In this document: in pieces, positions 1-5,760 of the stretch
How positions within the stretch are numbered: position 1 is the first letter of the stretch
How the letters are laid out: every line of letters begins with the position of its first letter
Assembly (NCBI GenBank): GCA_903823545.1
Contig: CAIJTL010000242.1
Coordinates: forward strand, 1 to 5,971
Source of the DNA: an uncultured Planctomycetaceae bacterium
GTDB lineage: Bacteria > Planctomycetota > Planctomycetia > Planctomycetales > Planctomycetaceae
DNA length: 5,971 nt
Reading direction: 5' to 3'
Translations under genes and position numbers: made by a program
Notes under the pieces: generated by a model
What the model was told of the DNA's origin: nothing
The model's input: the letters and a program-made list of their open reading frames with translations, nothing else
Database searches by the model: none

Positions 1-300
1 GCTGCGAGTCAGTGACGAACAGCGTCGCAGGCAAATCGAGTTTAACTGGAGCGATTCTTCGTTGCATACCAGCCCAGAGTTGTCTCGCTGCGTCAGTGCA
101 TTATGTCGGATCGAGCGATTTGCCGCTGTCGGAGTTGAGCCGTCAGGAGAATCGGTAGCGAAGACACGACAGGCTCAATCGGTCGATAAAACAGTCTGTT
201 GTTAGTTAATTGATGGGTCTTTTTTGCCTCGCCGTCAATCACGAACTATCAGCTTCCTGGTGTTTCTTTTTCCCCACACTTTTGATTTCTCGTCTGCAGA
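1..300. other. Left-edge region with no assignable gene
   Basis: I see no gene here that can be defended. Two plus-strand frames are open from the left edge: one runs from base 2 to a TAG at 203-205 (67 codons), the other from base 3 to a TAG at 156-158 (51 codons). Either could be the tail of a gene starting outside the window, but neither translation shows a recognisable motif and their codon patterns do not separate them. On the minus strand the only frame without stops between 1 and 174 has no ATG, GTG or TTG start. A T-run at 220-225 has no convincing stem before it. Bases 206-300 should contain the leader of the gene at 301, but I found no clear -35/-10 pair. Confidence 0.5.
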
Positions 301-1164
301 ATGGACATGCCTCGCATGAAAAACATTCCTCGAAAGCAGATCGTCGTAACGGTCTTGGCATTGGTCACTTGGCTGATGCTTTATGCCGCCGGTTTGCTGC
401 TGGAGTCAATCGAGCATCGCATCGTTCTTGCACCCATCACGATGAAGAAGCAACTGGGAGACGCCGGCAAGGACTTGTACAACAAAGTGATGAGAGTCCC
501 GCCTAGCGAGATTGCTGACAAAGACCCGGCTTCGGTAGCCGCCGCCGCGAAAGCGGCAGCAAACACTGTTGCGAAGGCCGTCGCTGATACCGCCGCAAAA
601 TCAGTTGCAGAAAATATCGCAAAGACCACTGATAGCGTTTCGAAACTAGCAGCAGATACGCCTTCAAAGCCACCAGAAGAATCGGCCGTGAAGCCATCGA
701 CAGATGGAGTTGCCAAGAATGCATCAGACGTAACACATAAGGCATCCACCCTTCCGCCGGAACCGGGACCATCAGTCGTTTGGGCGTTCATCGCCGCATT
801 CTTTTGCTACAGCCCGACGAACATGGCGATGCTCACGCTGATGGCGGGATTCCTAGGCGGATGTGTCAGCAATGCCGTGGTCACAACGATGGAGGACGAT
901 GACCTGAAGAAGATTCCGGAGCGACAACGCGCGTTTCTCTATGAAAATCCACTTTCTGCAACGATGCGCGGGTTCGTGATCTATCTCTGTTTGGTCGCTG
1001 GTTTGTATGTCGCGATGGATGATCCATTCAAAGACAGCACACCAGGGCAATACGCTCGACTCGCGGGATCGCTGTCGTTGGTTGCGTTCGTCGTTGGCTA
1101 CGACCCCACTCGCATCGAAGGCTGGTTGCGGATGGCTCCCGGCCCGCAGCCGTCAGGTAAGTAG
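301..1164 (+). CDS. Unrecognised multi-pass membrane protein with an octapeptide-repeat segment
   Basis: The function is unknown and I do not recognise the family. The 287-residue protein starts with a short basic segment and a hydrophobic helix at about residues 14-34. A long polar, Ala/Lys/Asp-rich stretch follows to about residue 155. Hydrophobic segments then lie at about 158-190 (probably one or two helices), 223-239 and 250-267. The polar stretch is a degenerate eight-residue repeat, listed separately. The positive-inside rule suggests a cytoplasmic N-terminus, which would put the repeat stretch outside the inner membrane; this is inference. The C-terminal part has short motifs such as ENPLSA and GYDPTRIEGWL that could help homology searches. 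The start is the first ATG after an in-frame TGA at 283-285. ATGs at 307 and 316 are alternatives, and none has a clear Shine-Dalgarno sequence. The gene is convergent with the GH10-like gene, with a hairpin directly behind its stop. Confidence 0.8.
   Translation: MDMPRMKNIPRKQIVVTVLALVTWLMLYAAGLLLESIEHRIVLAPITMKKQLGDAGKDLYNKVMRVPPSEIADKDPASVAAAAKAAANTVAKAVADTAAKSVAENIAKTTDSVSKLAADTPSKPPEESAVKPSTDGVAKNASDVTHKASTLPPEPGPSVVWAFIAAFFCYSPTNMAMLTLMAGFLGGCVSNAVVTTMEDDDLKKIPERQRAFLYENPLSATMRGFVIYLCLVAGLYVAMDDPFKDSTPGQYARLAGSLSLVAFVVGYDPTRIEGWLRMAPGPQPSGK
553..741 (+). repeat. Degenerate 24-base (8-codon) tandem repeat inside the membrane-protein gene
   Basis: Residues 85-147 of the protein at 301-1164 divide into eight units that each end in Lys. 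Lys falls at residues 92, 100, 108, 115, 123, 131, 139 and 147, with K84 just before. All units are eight residues long except 109-115, which is seven. The fourth position of each full unit is always Asp, Glu or Asn (N88, D96, E104, D119, E127, D135, D143), and the short unit has D111. An idealised unit is close to A-V-A-D-T-V-A-K. The first units are Ala-rich and helix-compatible. Later units contain Pro and Gly and are probably less helical. Codons differ between units (both AAA and AAG for Lys), so the repeat is old or is kept at the protein level rather than being a fresh DNA duplication. Confidence 0.7.
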
Positions 1165-1185
1165 TTCAGTTGCTCCGCAACTGAG
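1165..1185 (+). terminator. Hairpin directly behind the membrane-protein stop codon
   Basis: An 8-bp perfect stem (TCAGTTGC at 1166-1173 with GCAACTGA at 1177-1184) closes a 3-base loop and gains a T-G wobble pair at 1165/1185. It begins immediately after the TAG at 1162-1164. The bases after it (ATTTCC) are only weakly T-rich, so it is not a textbook intrinsic terminator. Its position in a convergent intergenic gap still favours a transcript-end role. Confidence 0.5.
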
Positions 1186-1244
1186 ATTTCCAATGCGTCA
1201 ACGAACGCCGGAAAGTATGCCGGGGGTCAATTGACACACGGAAT

Positions 1245-1266
1245 GCGAGTCGCGCGAACGACTCGC
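1245..1266 (-). terminator. Hairpin behind the GH10-like gene stop codon
   Basis: A perfect 8-bp, GC-rich stem (GCGAGTCG at 1245-1252 with CGACTCGC at 1259-1266) closes a 6-base loop. On the minus strand it starts six bases after the TAA (1275-1273) of the GH10-like gene. No T-run follows it on that strand. Together with the hairpin at 1165-1185, it gives each convergent gene its own hairpin. A role in ending or protecting the transcript is likely but inferred. Confidence 0.5.
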
Positions 1267-1272
1267 CTATTC

Positions 1273-2766
1273 TTACTGCCAGTGGTTCTTGCTGTGTCGC
1301 CGCAACGATTCAAAGACGAACTTCGGTTGGCCGCTTTGATTGAGCAGGCCCGCGTTCGGAAATTCGTGCGGTTCGGCATCGCTGAGATGCGTCCAGAAGA
1401 TTCCGGTCACCGCCTGCTTGGCAACCAGTAGCGGTAAGTAGGTGTCGATCCATTCGGATTGAGCCTCTTCGCTCCACGGAGTCTTCCAACTGTTATTGTC
1501 GACTTCGAGCGCACCACTGGCGTTCGGATCGAGTGCGGCGGACGATGGGAACGCGAGCGTCACATGAATCGGGACTTCGAGCCCGCTCCAAACATCGATC
1601 ATGCGAGAGAAGTCGAGCACGTCGCGCGAGGCTGAACCGCGTTCTCGATAGCCGACGGCAATTTCCAGATTAACTCCGCTGAGGCCAACTCCACATCGCA
1701 GCAAGGCATCAACAAATTGCACCGGCGACAAGCGATGTTGACCGCGAGACTGGTACGTTCCCCAAGGTTGCTCGATGCGAATCAAGAATTGCGATTCTTC
1801 ATCAGTGCGCCGAGCAACTTCTAATGTCCGGGCAACAAGTGTCAGGCAATTTTCTTCCGTGAGGTTGAGTGCTCCACCAGTATTCACGCGCGATGAAACT
1901 TCCCACAAACGAATCTTGCCACTGAAGCGAGACACTGCCGTTTCAACGAAATCACACAAGAAACTTTGCAAGTTAAAGAAGTCGTGACCCCATTGCTCAA
2001 GCCACTTCGGCAAGCCGTTTGGCCCCAAGTCGAGCAGCGGGCCACCGCGCATCACCATTTTGTTTTGCTGACACCATTCGACTTGAGCGTCGAGCCAATC
2101 CCATTGGTATTCCCCTTCGGCCTGTTCGACATATCGCCATTCAATCGGAATGGCCGCCGCGTTGAACGTGCCGGGAAGGAGCGAATCCCATTCGGGTTTC
2201 GGCACTGAATGAGCCAAGTTGCATCCCAGCGAAACCGGTAGCTGAGTTGCCCTCTTCATACGGATCGCGAGTCGCTGATCGGTATAACCAATCGTCAGGA
2301 TCGCCGCCGCCTCGCATGCTTTGGTGATGGCTTGAGTCGCGAGCTCACTTGCCTGAATTGGGGCGTCTGCCTGGATACCCACGGCTTTCGCAAACAAGCT
2401 GTGGGCCAGTTTATTGACTGGATGGAAAGCATCAGGAATCTGCATCCCCAATTGCTCCCAAGCGGAAGCTTGATTACGGACTTGGCAGATCTTTCCGCGA
2501 GCGAGCTCGACCGCGAGGAAGTATGTTTTTTCTTGTTCGCGTAAACTCGACGTTGTGACGATCGGTCGACCGAATCCTGGGACTGGCCACGCGACGTTGA
2601 ACTTACCGCTATCGGAAGCGGGACGTCGGCAAGCAACAACATTCCCTTCGACTTCGACTCGCGACGGAAAGACGCGGCCATCGAAACCAGTGATATATCC
2701 GCTTTGGACTTCGGGCCAATCCGAAAGGAGACTTTCGGGATGGACCAGGAATTTCATGACACCCAC
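1273..2766 (-). CDS. GH10-like TIM-barrel protein, apparently lacking the GH10 catalytic residues
   Basis: This 497-residue protein has an unfamiliar N-terminal part (about 1-175) and a C-terminal part (about 180-497) that reads like glycoside hydrolase family 10 (xylanase type). Recognisable GH10-like stretches are FNAAAIPIEWRYVE (201-214), RGGPLLDL with LPKWL (240-256), RLWEV (286-290), VPIHVTLAF (398-406), GIFWTHLSDAE (455-465) and a GLLNQSGQPK ending (473-482). The usual catalytic residues are not there. The Asn-Glu of the acid/base motif aligns with S292-R293, the nucleophile Glu of the VTE motif aligns with L404, and the RGH..WH substrate-binding positions read RGG..DL. No signal peptide is visible, which is unusual for a xylanase. 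It is therefore probably not a normal xylanase, and could be a non-catalytic carbohydrate binder or an enzyme using other residues. The GTG at 2766 was chosen because GAGGA lies five bases before it. An ATG at 2757 and a TTG at 2820 are alternatives. Confidence 0.8.
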   Translation of the reverse strand: MGVMKFLVHPESLLSDWPEVQSGYITGFDGRVFPSRVEVEGNVVACRRPASDSGKFNVAWPVPGFGRPIVTTSSLREQEKTYFLAVELARGKICQVRNQASAWEQLGMQIPDAFHPVNKLAHSLFAKAVGIQADAPIQASELATQAITKACEAAAILTIGYTDQRLAIRMKRATQLPVSLGCNLAHSVPKPEWDSLLPGTFNAAAIPIEWRYVEQAEGEYQWDWLDAQVEWCQQNKMVMRGGPLLDLGPNGLPKWLEQWGHDFFNLQSFLCDFVETAVSRFSGKIRLWEVSSRVNTGGALNLTEENCLTLVARTLEVARRTDEESQFLIRIEQPWGTYQSRGQHRLSPVQFVDALLRCGVGLSGVNLEIAVGYRERGSASRDVLDFSRMIDVWSGLEVPIHVTLAFPSSAALDPNASGALEVDNNSWKTPWSEEAQSEWIDTYLPLLVAKQAVTGIFWTHLSDAEPHEFPNAGLLNQSGQPKFVFESLRRHSKNHWQ

Positions 2767-2967
2767 TCGAATCCTCGCACCATAAAGTCGCCATCGAGGG
2801 CGTTTCGTGCCGTCGCTCAATCGGCACTGGAGGGGAGTTCGACGCGAGCGAAGTCCAAAGGATCCATCGGCTTTGGGCCGGGCAGTCTATTGAGCCGTTG
2901 GTGGTTGTTCAAGCAGCGGTTTCAGCACTAGACTCCGAGCGATCCGATTGACTCTTGAGGACTTACG
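2767..2967. promoter_or_regulatory. Divergent intergenic region between the GH10-like gene and purC
   Basis: These 201 bases must carry the promoters of both divergent genes. For purC, a weak sigma-70-like pair is possible: TTGTTC at 2905-2910 and TAGACT at 2929-2934, 18 bases apart. This is only a partial match to consensus. I saw no clear PurR-type or other operator palindrome and no riboswitch-like structure. The left part may instead be coding if the GH10-like gene starts at the TTG at 2820. Confidence 0.35.
2772..2776 (-). promoter_or_regulatory. Shine-Dalgarno sequence that decides the GH10-like start
   Basis: On the minus strand GAGGA lies five bases before a GTG (2766-2764) and fourteen bases before an in-frame ATG (2757-2755). 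Five bases is within the normal spacing range and fourteen is too far, so GTG is the better start. The same GAGGA core precedes purC. Confidence 0.5.
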
Positions 2968-3855
2968 ATGCGCTCTGCGGTTTTGACAAGTTCGAGTCCC
3001 GGCCACACTCCGCGACGTGGCAAAGTCCGCGACATGTATGATTTTGGCGACCGGATGTTGATGGTCGCGTCCGACCGAATCAGTGCCTTCGATTGGGTTT
3101 TGCCCAGCGGTATTCCGGATAAGGGGCGAGTCCTCACGCAGCTTAGCCGCTTCTGGTTTCAGCATCTCCCGGTTCGGCATCACTTCCTGAGTCAGAATCT
3201 GGACGATGTCCCACTCCCAGCCGGCACAGATCGTGAGTCTTTGAGTGGTCGGAGCTTGGTTGTCCGTAAAACCGACGTTGTGCCGATCGAATGCGTTGTC
3301 CGCGGATATTTGTCCGGTTCAGGCTGGAAAGAATATCGCCAAAATGGTTGCGTCTGTGGCATTCAGCTTCCAACAGGATTGCAAGAAAGCGACTTGCTTC
3401 CGGAGCCGATCTTCACTCCGGCGACGAAAGCCGATAGCGGACACGACATCAATATTTCTTTTGAGGAAATGTGTCGTCTGATCGGAGTAGAGACGTCACA
3501 AAAACTGAGGCAACTGAGTATCGACGTCTATTTGCGAGGTGCGGAGATCGCGCGACAAAAAGGGATTTTGATTGCAGATACGAAGTTTGAGTTTGGTCGA
3601 CTCGATGGTGAGTTATGGTTGATCGACGAAGTCATGACGCCAGACAGCTCACGGTTTTGGCCAGCAGATCAATACTCACCCGGCCAGGGGCAGCCCTCGT
3701 ATGACAAGCAGTTCGTTCGCGATTGGCTCGAAACGTCTGGCTGGGACAAGAATAGTAATCCTCCCGAATTACCGTGTGAGGTCATTGATCGTACTCGCTC
3801 AAAATACATCGAAGCGTTCGAGCGGCTGACGGGCGAGACCTTCGCATGGAAGTAG
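2968..3855 (+). CDS. purC: Phosphoribosylaminoimidazole-succinocarboxamide synthase (SAICAR synthetase)
   Basis: PurC joins CAIR and L-aspartate using ATP to give SAICAR, ADP and phosphate, a cytoplasmic step of de novo purine (IMP) synthesis. The 295-residue protein shows the family motifs in order: GKVRDMY (18-24) in the nucleotide-binding lobe, ASDRISAFD (34-42), VVRKTDVVPIECVVRGYL (98-115), which matches the first family signature region, LIADTKFEFG (201-210), the second signature, and LIDEVMTPDSSRFW (218-231). The length fits the longer, yeast-type form of about 300 residues rather than the roughly 237-residue E. coli form. The ATG is supported by GAGGA (2957-2961) six bases upstream. 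The gene is divergent from the GH10-like gene, and the kinase gene follows 55 bases downstream on the same strand. No frameshift or lost motif is seen. Confidence 0.97.
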   Translation: MRSAVLTSSSPGHTPRRGKVRDMYDFGDRMLMVASDRISAFDWVLPSGIPDKGRVLTQLSRFWFQHLPVRHHFLSQNLDDVPLPAGTDRESLSGRSLVVRKTDVVPIECVVRGYLSGSGWKEYRQNGCVCGIQLPTGLQESDLLPEPIFTPATKADSGHDINISFEEMCRLIGVETSQKLRQLSIDVYLRGAEIARQKGILIADTKFEFGRLDGELWLIDEVMTPDSSRFWPADQYSPGQGQPSYDKQFVRDWLETSGWDKNSNPPELPCEVIDRTRSKYIEAFERLTGETFAWK

Positions 3856-3880
3856 ATCGCTCAAATTCAAAACGAGCGAT
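3856..3880 (+). terminator. Hairpin between purC and the kinase gene
   Basis: A 7-bp perfect stem (ATCGCTC at 3856-3862 with GAGCGAT at 3874-3880) closes an 11-base A-rich loop, and a G-T wobble at 3855/3881 can extend it. It starts right at the purC stop codon and has only a short, mixed TTTAT after it (3887-3891). It may be a weak or partial terminator, or an RNA-stabilising stem between two co-transcribed genes. Confidence 0.35.
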
Positions 3881-3897
3881 TCAGGTTTATGTTGAGC

Positions 3898-3902
3898 AGG
3901 AG
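3898..3902 (+). promoter_or_regulatory. Shine-Dalgarno sequence supporting a GTG start for the kinase
   Basis: AGGAG lies eight bases before the GTG at 3911. The first in-frame ATG is codon 12 (3944) and has no such sequence at a suitable distance, so GTG is preferred. Confidence 0.6.
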
Positions 3903-3910
3903 ACCACGCA

Positions 3911-5473
3911 GTGTCCGACGAAAATTCAATCGACGATGAAGACATGGCCGCGACGATGACGGACGAGGACTCAAAGGCGAGCACCCCAAAAAAGAAGCTC
4001 GTCTTGGGTGATTTCGAGGTCGAAAAAAAGCTTGGCCAAGGAGGCATGGGCGAAGTCTTTTTGGCGCGACAACTGAGCCTTGATCGCCCCGTCGCGTTGA
4101 AGCTCCTTTCCAAAGAGATGGCCAAGAAGAAGGGATTCGTCGAACGATTTATTCGTGAAGCTCGTTCGATGGCAAAGCTCGATCACCCCAATGCGGTGAA
4201 GGCTTATGCGGCTGATTCAGCCAACGGCCAACACTACGTGGCCATCGAATTCATCGACGGGCCGAGTATGCAGAAATGGATGGACAAGCTCGGAAAGCTC
4301 GCCATCGGCGACGCCGTTCACATCGTCTTACGCTGCGCCGATGCGCTGCGAGCGGCTCATGATCTCAACATGATCCACCGCGATATCAAGCCGGATAACA
4401 TCCTGGTGACGAAGAAGGGAATCGTGAAGGTTGCTGACTTCGGTCTCGCCAAAGTAATCGATGACGAAGACATGTCGATGACTCAAAGCGGAACAGGACT
4501 TGGAACCCCCTTGTACATGGCGCCGGAACAAGCCCGCGACGCCAAGAACGCTGACCGCCGCACCGATGTTTATGCTCTGGGTATCACGCTTTACTACTTC
4601 GTCACCGGCAAGTTGCCGTTCGGTGGGGACACCGTCGTGAAGCTGATCATGGCGAAGGAAACCGGGAAGTACGACAACGCCCGCAAGCACAATCGAGAAG
4701 TCCCAGAGAAGCTCGATCTCATCATCGACAAGATGATTCAGAAGGACAAAAACCATCGTTATGCAACCTGCGAGGAACTGATCAAGGATCTCGATAACTT
4801 GGGACTTGAACACCAATCGCTCAGCTTCATTACCGGAACTGAAGGTGTCACCGCGAAGCGGACTGTGGCCGCAGGACCGGATGGCAAACAACCCAAAGTC
4901 AAACTTCCTCCCGTCGCGATGACCTCTGCCGATATCGCGATGGAAGCGACCGAGAAGTTGGCCGCGAAAGATTCGGTCGGTTGGTACGTCAAGCACACGA
5001 ATCCCAAGGGCCAGCAAGTCATTACCAAGATGCCTGCGGCTCAAGTTCAGCAGATGATCAAGGCCGAATTGCTCGACCTCAAAGCGACCGCCAAGCGTGG
5101 TGAAAAAGGTGATTTTGCTCCGCTCGGCTCTTACCCTGAGTTCGAGCCTTACATCAAGAAACGTGTCACAAAAGAGTCGGCTCAAAAACGCGCAGGCAAC
5201 ATGAAAGAGATGTATGCGCAGATCGAGAAAGAGCAAAAGAAACGGAAGATCTTTCGCTGGATTCGAGACAAAGTTGAGGGCGCTCTCGGCGGAGTCGGTT
5301 TCATCGTCTACATCGCCGTCATCTGCGCGGCGGTCTACGGAACCTATTTGGCGTTTCCTTTTGTCATGAAGTTTGCGGCGACCCAATTGGGATTAGATAA
5401 AGTTGGCGAAACGTCTAAAGCGAGAGAAAATCCCGCAGCCATCCCGCCAAAGTCGGATTCGCCCAATCCGTAA
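3911..5473 (+). CDS. Membrane-anchored Hanks-type Ser/Thr protein kinase with a GYF_2-like domain
   Basis: The 520-residue protein transfers phosphate from ATP to Ser/Thr of target proteins; its targets are unknown. After an acidic N-terminus (1-22), the kinase domain (about 35-295) has every key element: glycine loop GQGGMGEVF (42-50), ATP-binding K64, helix-C E83, catalytic loop HRDIKPDN (156-163, D158), DFG (177-179), a Ser/Thr-rich activation loop (S189, T191, S193, T195), APE (204-206) and the DVYALG region (D219). It is an RD kinase, so activation-loop phosphorylation is likely. Residues 357-414 (GWYVKHTNPKGQQ to PLGSYPEFEPY) resemble the GYF_2 protein-binding domain. A Lys/Glu-rich helix (about 420-447) and one membrane helix (about 461-486) follow, leaving a tail of about 34 residues outside. 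No PASTA, WD40 or TPR sensor region is present. The catalytic domain should be cytoplasmic. The gene is 55 bases behind purC. Confidence 0.95.
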   Translation: MSDENSIDDEDMAATMTDEDSKASTPKKKLVLGDFEVEKKLGQGGMGEVFLARQLSLDRPVALKLLSKEMAKKKGFVERFIREARSMAKLDHPNAVKAYAADSANGQHYVAIEFIDGPSMQKWMDKLGKLAIGDAVHIVLRCADALRAAHDLNMIHRDIKPDNILVTKKGIVKVADFGLAKVIDDEDMSMTQSGTGLGTPLYMAPEQARDAKNADRRTDVYALGITLYYFVTGKLPFGGDTVVKLIMAKETGKYDNARKHNREVPEKLDLIIDKMIQKDKNHRYATCEELIKDLDNLGLEHQSLSFITGTEGVTAKRTVAAGPDGKQPKVKLPPVAMTSADIAMEATEKLAAKDSVGWYVKHTNPKGQQVITKMPAAQVQQMIKAELLDLKATAKRGEKGDFAPLGSYPEFEPYIKKRVTKESAQKRAGNMKEMYAQIEKEQKKRKIFRWIRDKVEGALGGVGFIVYIAVICAAVYGTYLAFPFVMKFAATQLGLDKVGETSKARENPAAIPPKSDSPNP

Positions 5474-5635
5474 TCTCGATTTGCGACGCTCTGATATCGG
5501 CGAGTTATTCGGGCTCTTCCAGACGGTTTGAAACAGCGCTCACGAAACGCCGATCCTTTCACGGTCTGTATGTTCGTAACATCAAGCTCGTCGGCAATTC
5601 TTGCCGTTGATGATGTCGGATTCTTCAAACAAACC

Positions 5636-5745
5636 CCACCGAGCTTGTCTCGGTGGCTCGCGGGCTTTTGCACTACGACGTTCCTGATTACGAGTGAAAC
5701 CTTTCATAGTGCAAAGGCCCGTTTCCACTGAGGCAAGCTCAGTGG
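5636..5745. repeat. REPIN-like compound inverted repeat: two inverted hairpins joined by a 15-bp stem
   Basis: Three nested structures are present. Hairpin A pairs CCACCGAG (5636-5643) with CTCGGTGG (5649-5656) around a 5-base loop. Hairpin B pairs CCACTGAG (5725-5732) with CTCAGTGG (5738-5745), also around a 5-base loop. Between them, 5661-5675 pairs with 5707-5721 over 15 bp (14 Watson-Crick pairs and one T-G wobble), enclosing 31 bases. Read on the opposite strand, hairpin A matches hairpin B at 18 of 21 positions. Two of the three differences form one paired change (C-G to T-A) that keeps the stem. The unit is thus two inverted copies of a REP-like sequence. It may be a mobile extragenic repeat, and may also end the kinase transcript or affect the next gene. 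Bases 5474-5635 before it show nothing except a small hairpin (CGGCAA/TTGCCG, 5592-5606). Confidence 0.8.
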
Positions 5746-5760
5746 TGCGGGGAAAACGTC

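Noticed and set aside
2..205. Possible C-terminal tail of an upstream plus-strand gene
   Set aside because: A second frame is also open over much of the same stretch and neither has a recognisable motif, so I could not choose. It is described in the left-edge region instead of being called as a gene.
175..225. T-run at 220-225 as a rho-independent terminator
   Set aside because: The only upstream pairing found (TCAAT with ATTGA) is five weak base pairs with a long loop, not enough for an intrinsic terminator.
381..791. Minus-strand open frame (136 codons) opposite the membrane-protein gene
   Set aside because: Its Ala/Ser/Phe-rich translation mirrors the Ala/Lys repeat on the plus strand, and there is no ribosome-binding site or independent support.
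1226..1235. Perfect 10-base palindrome GTCAATTGAC in the convergent gap
   Set aside because: It is short, lies between two stop codons where an operator is unlikely, and can arise by chance.
4328..5386. Long open frame (352 codons) on the minus strand
   Set aside because: It lies opposite the kinase gene, whose motifs are complete and in the expected order. The antisense translation is low in recognisable features and looks like a by-product of the kinase codon pattern.
5592..5606. Short hairpin CGGCAA-TTC-TTGCCG as kinase terminator
   Set aside because: It lies about 120 bases behind the stop, has only six base pairs and no T-run. The compound repeat downstream is the stronger candidate.
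5528..5731. Small plus-strand open frame behind the kinase
   Set aside because: It runs through most of the structured inverted repeat, lacks a ribosome-binding site, and is better explained as non-coding.
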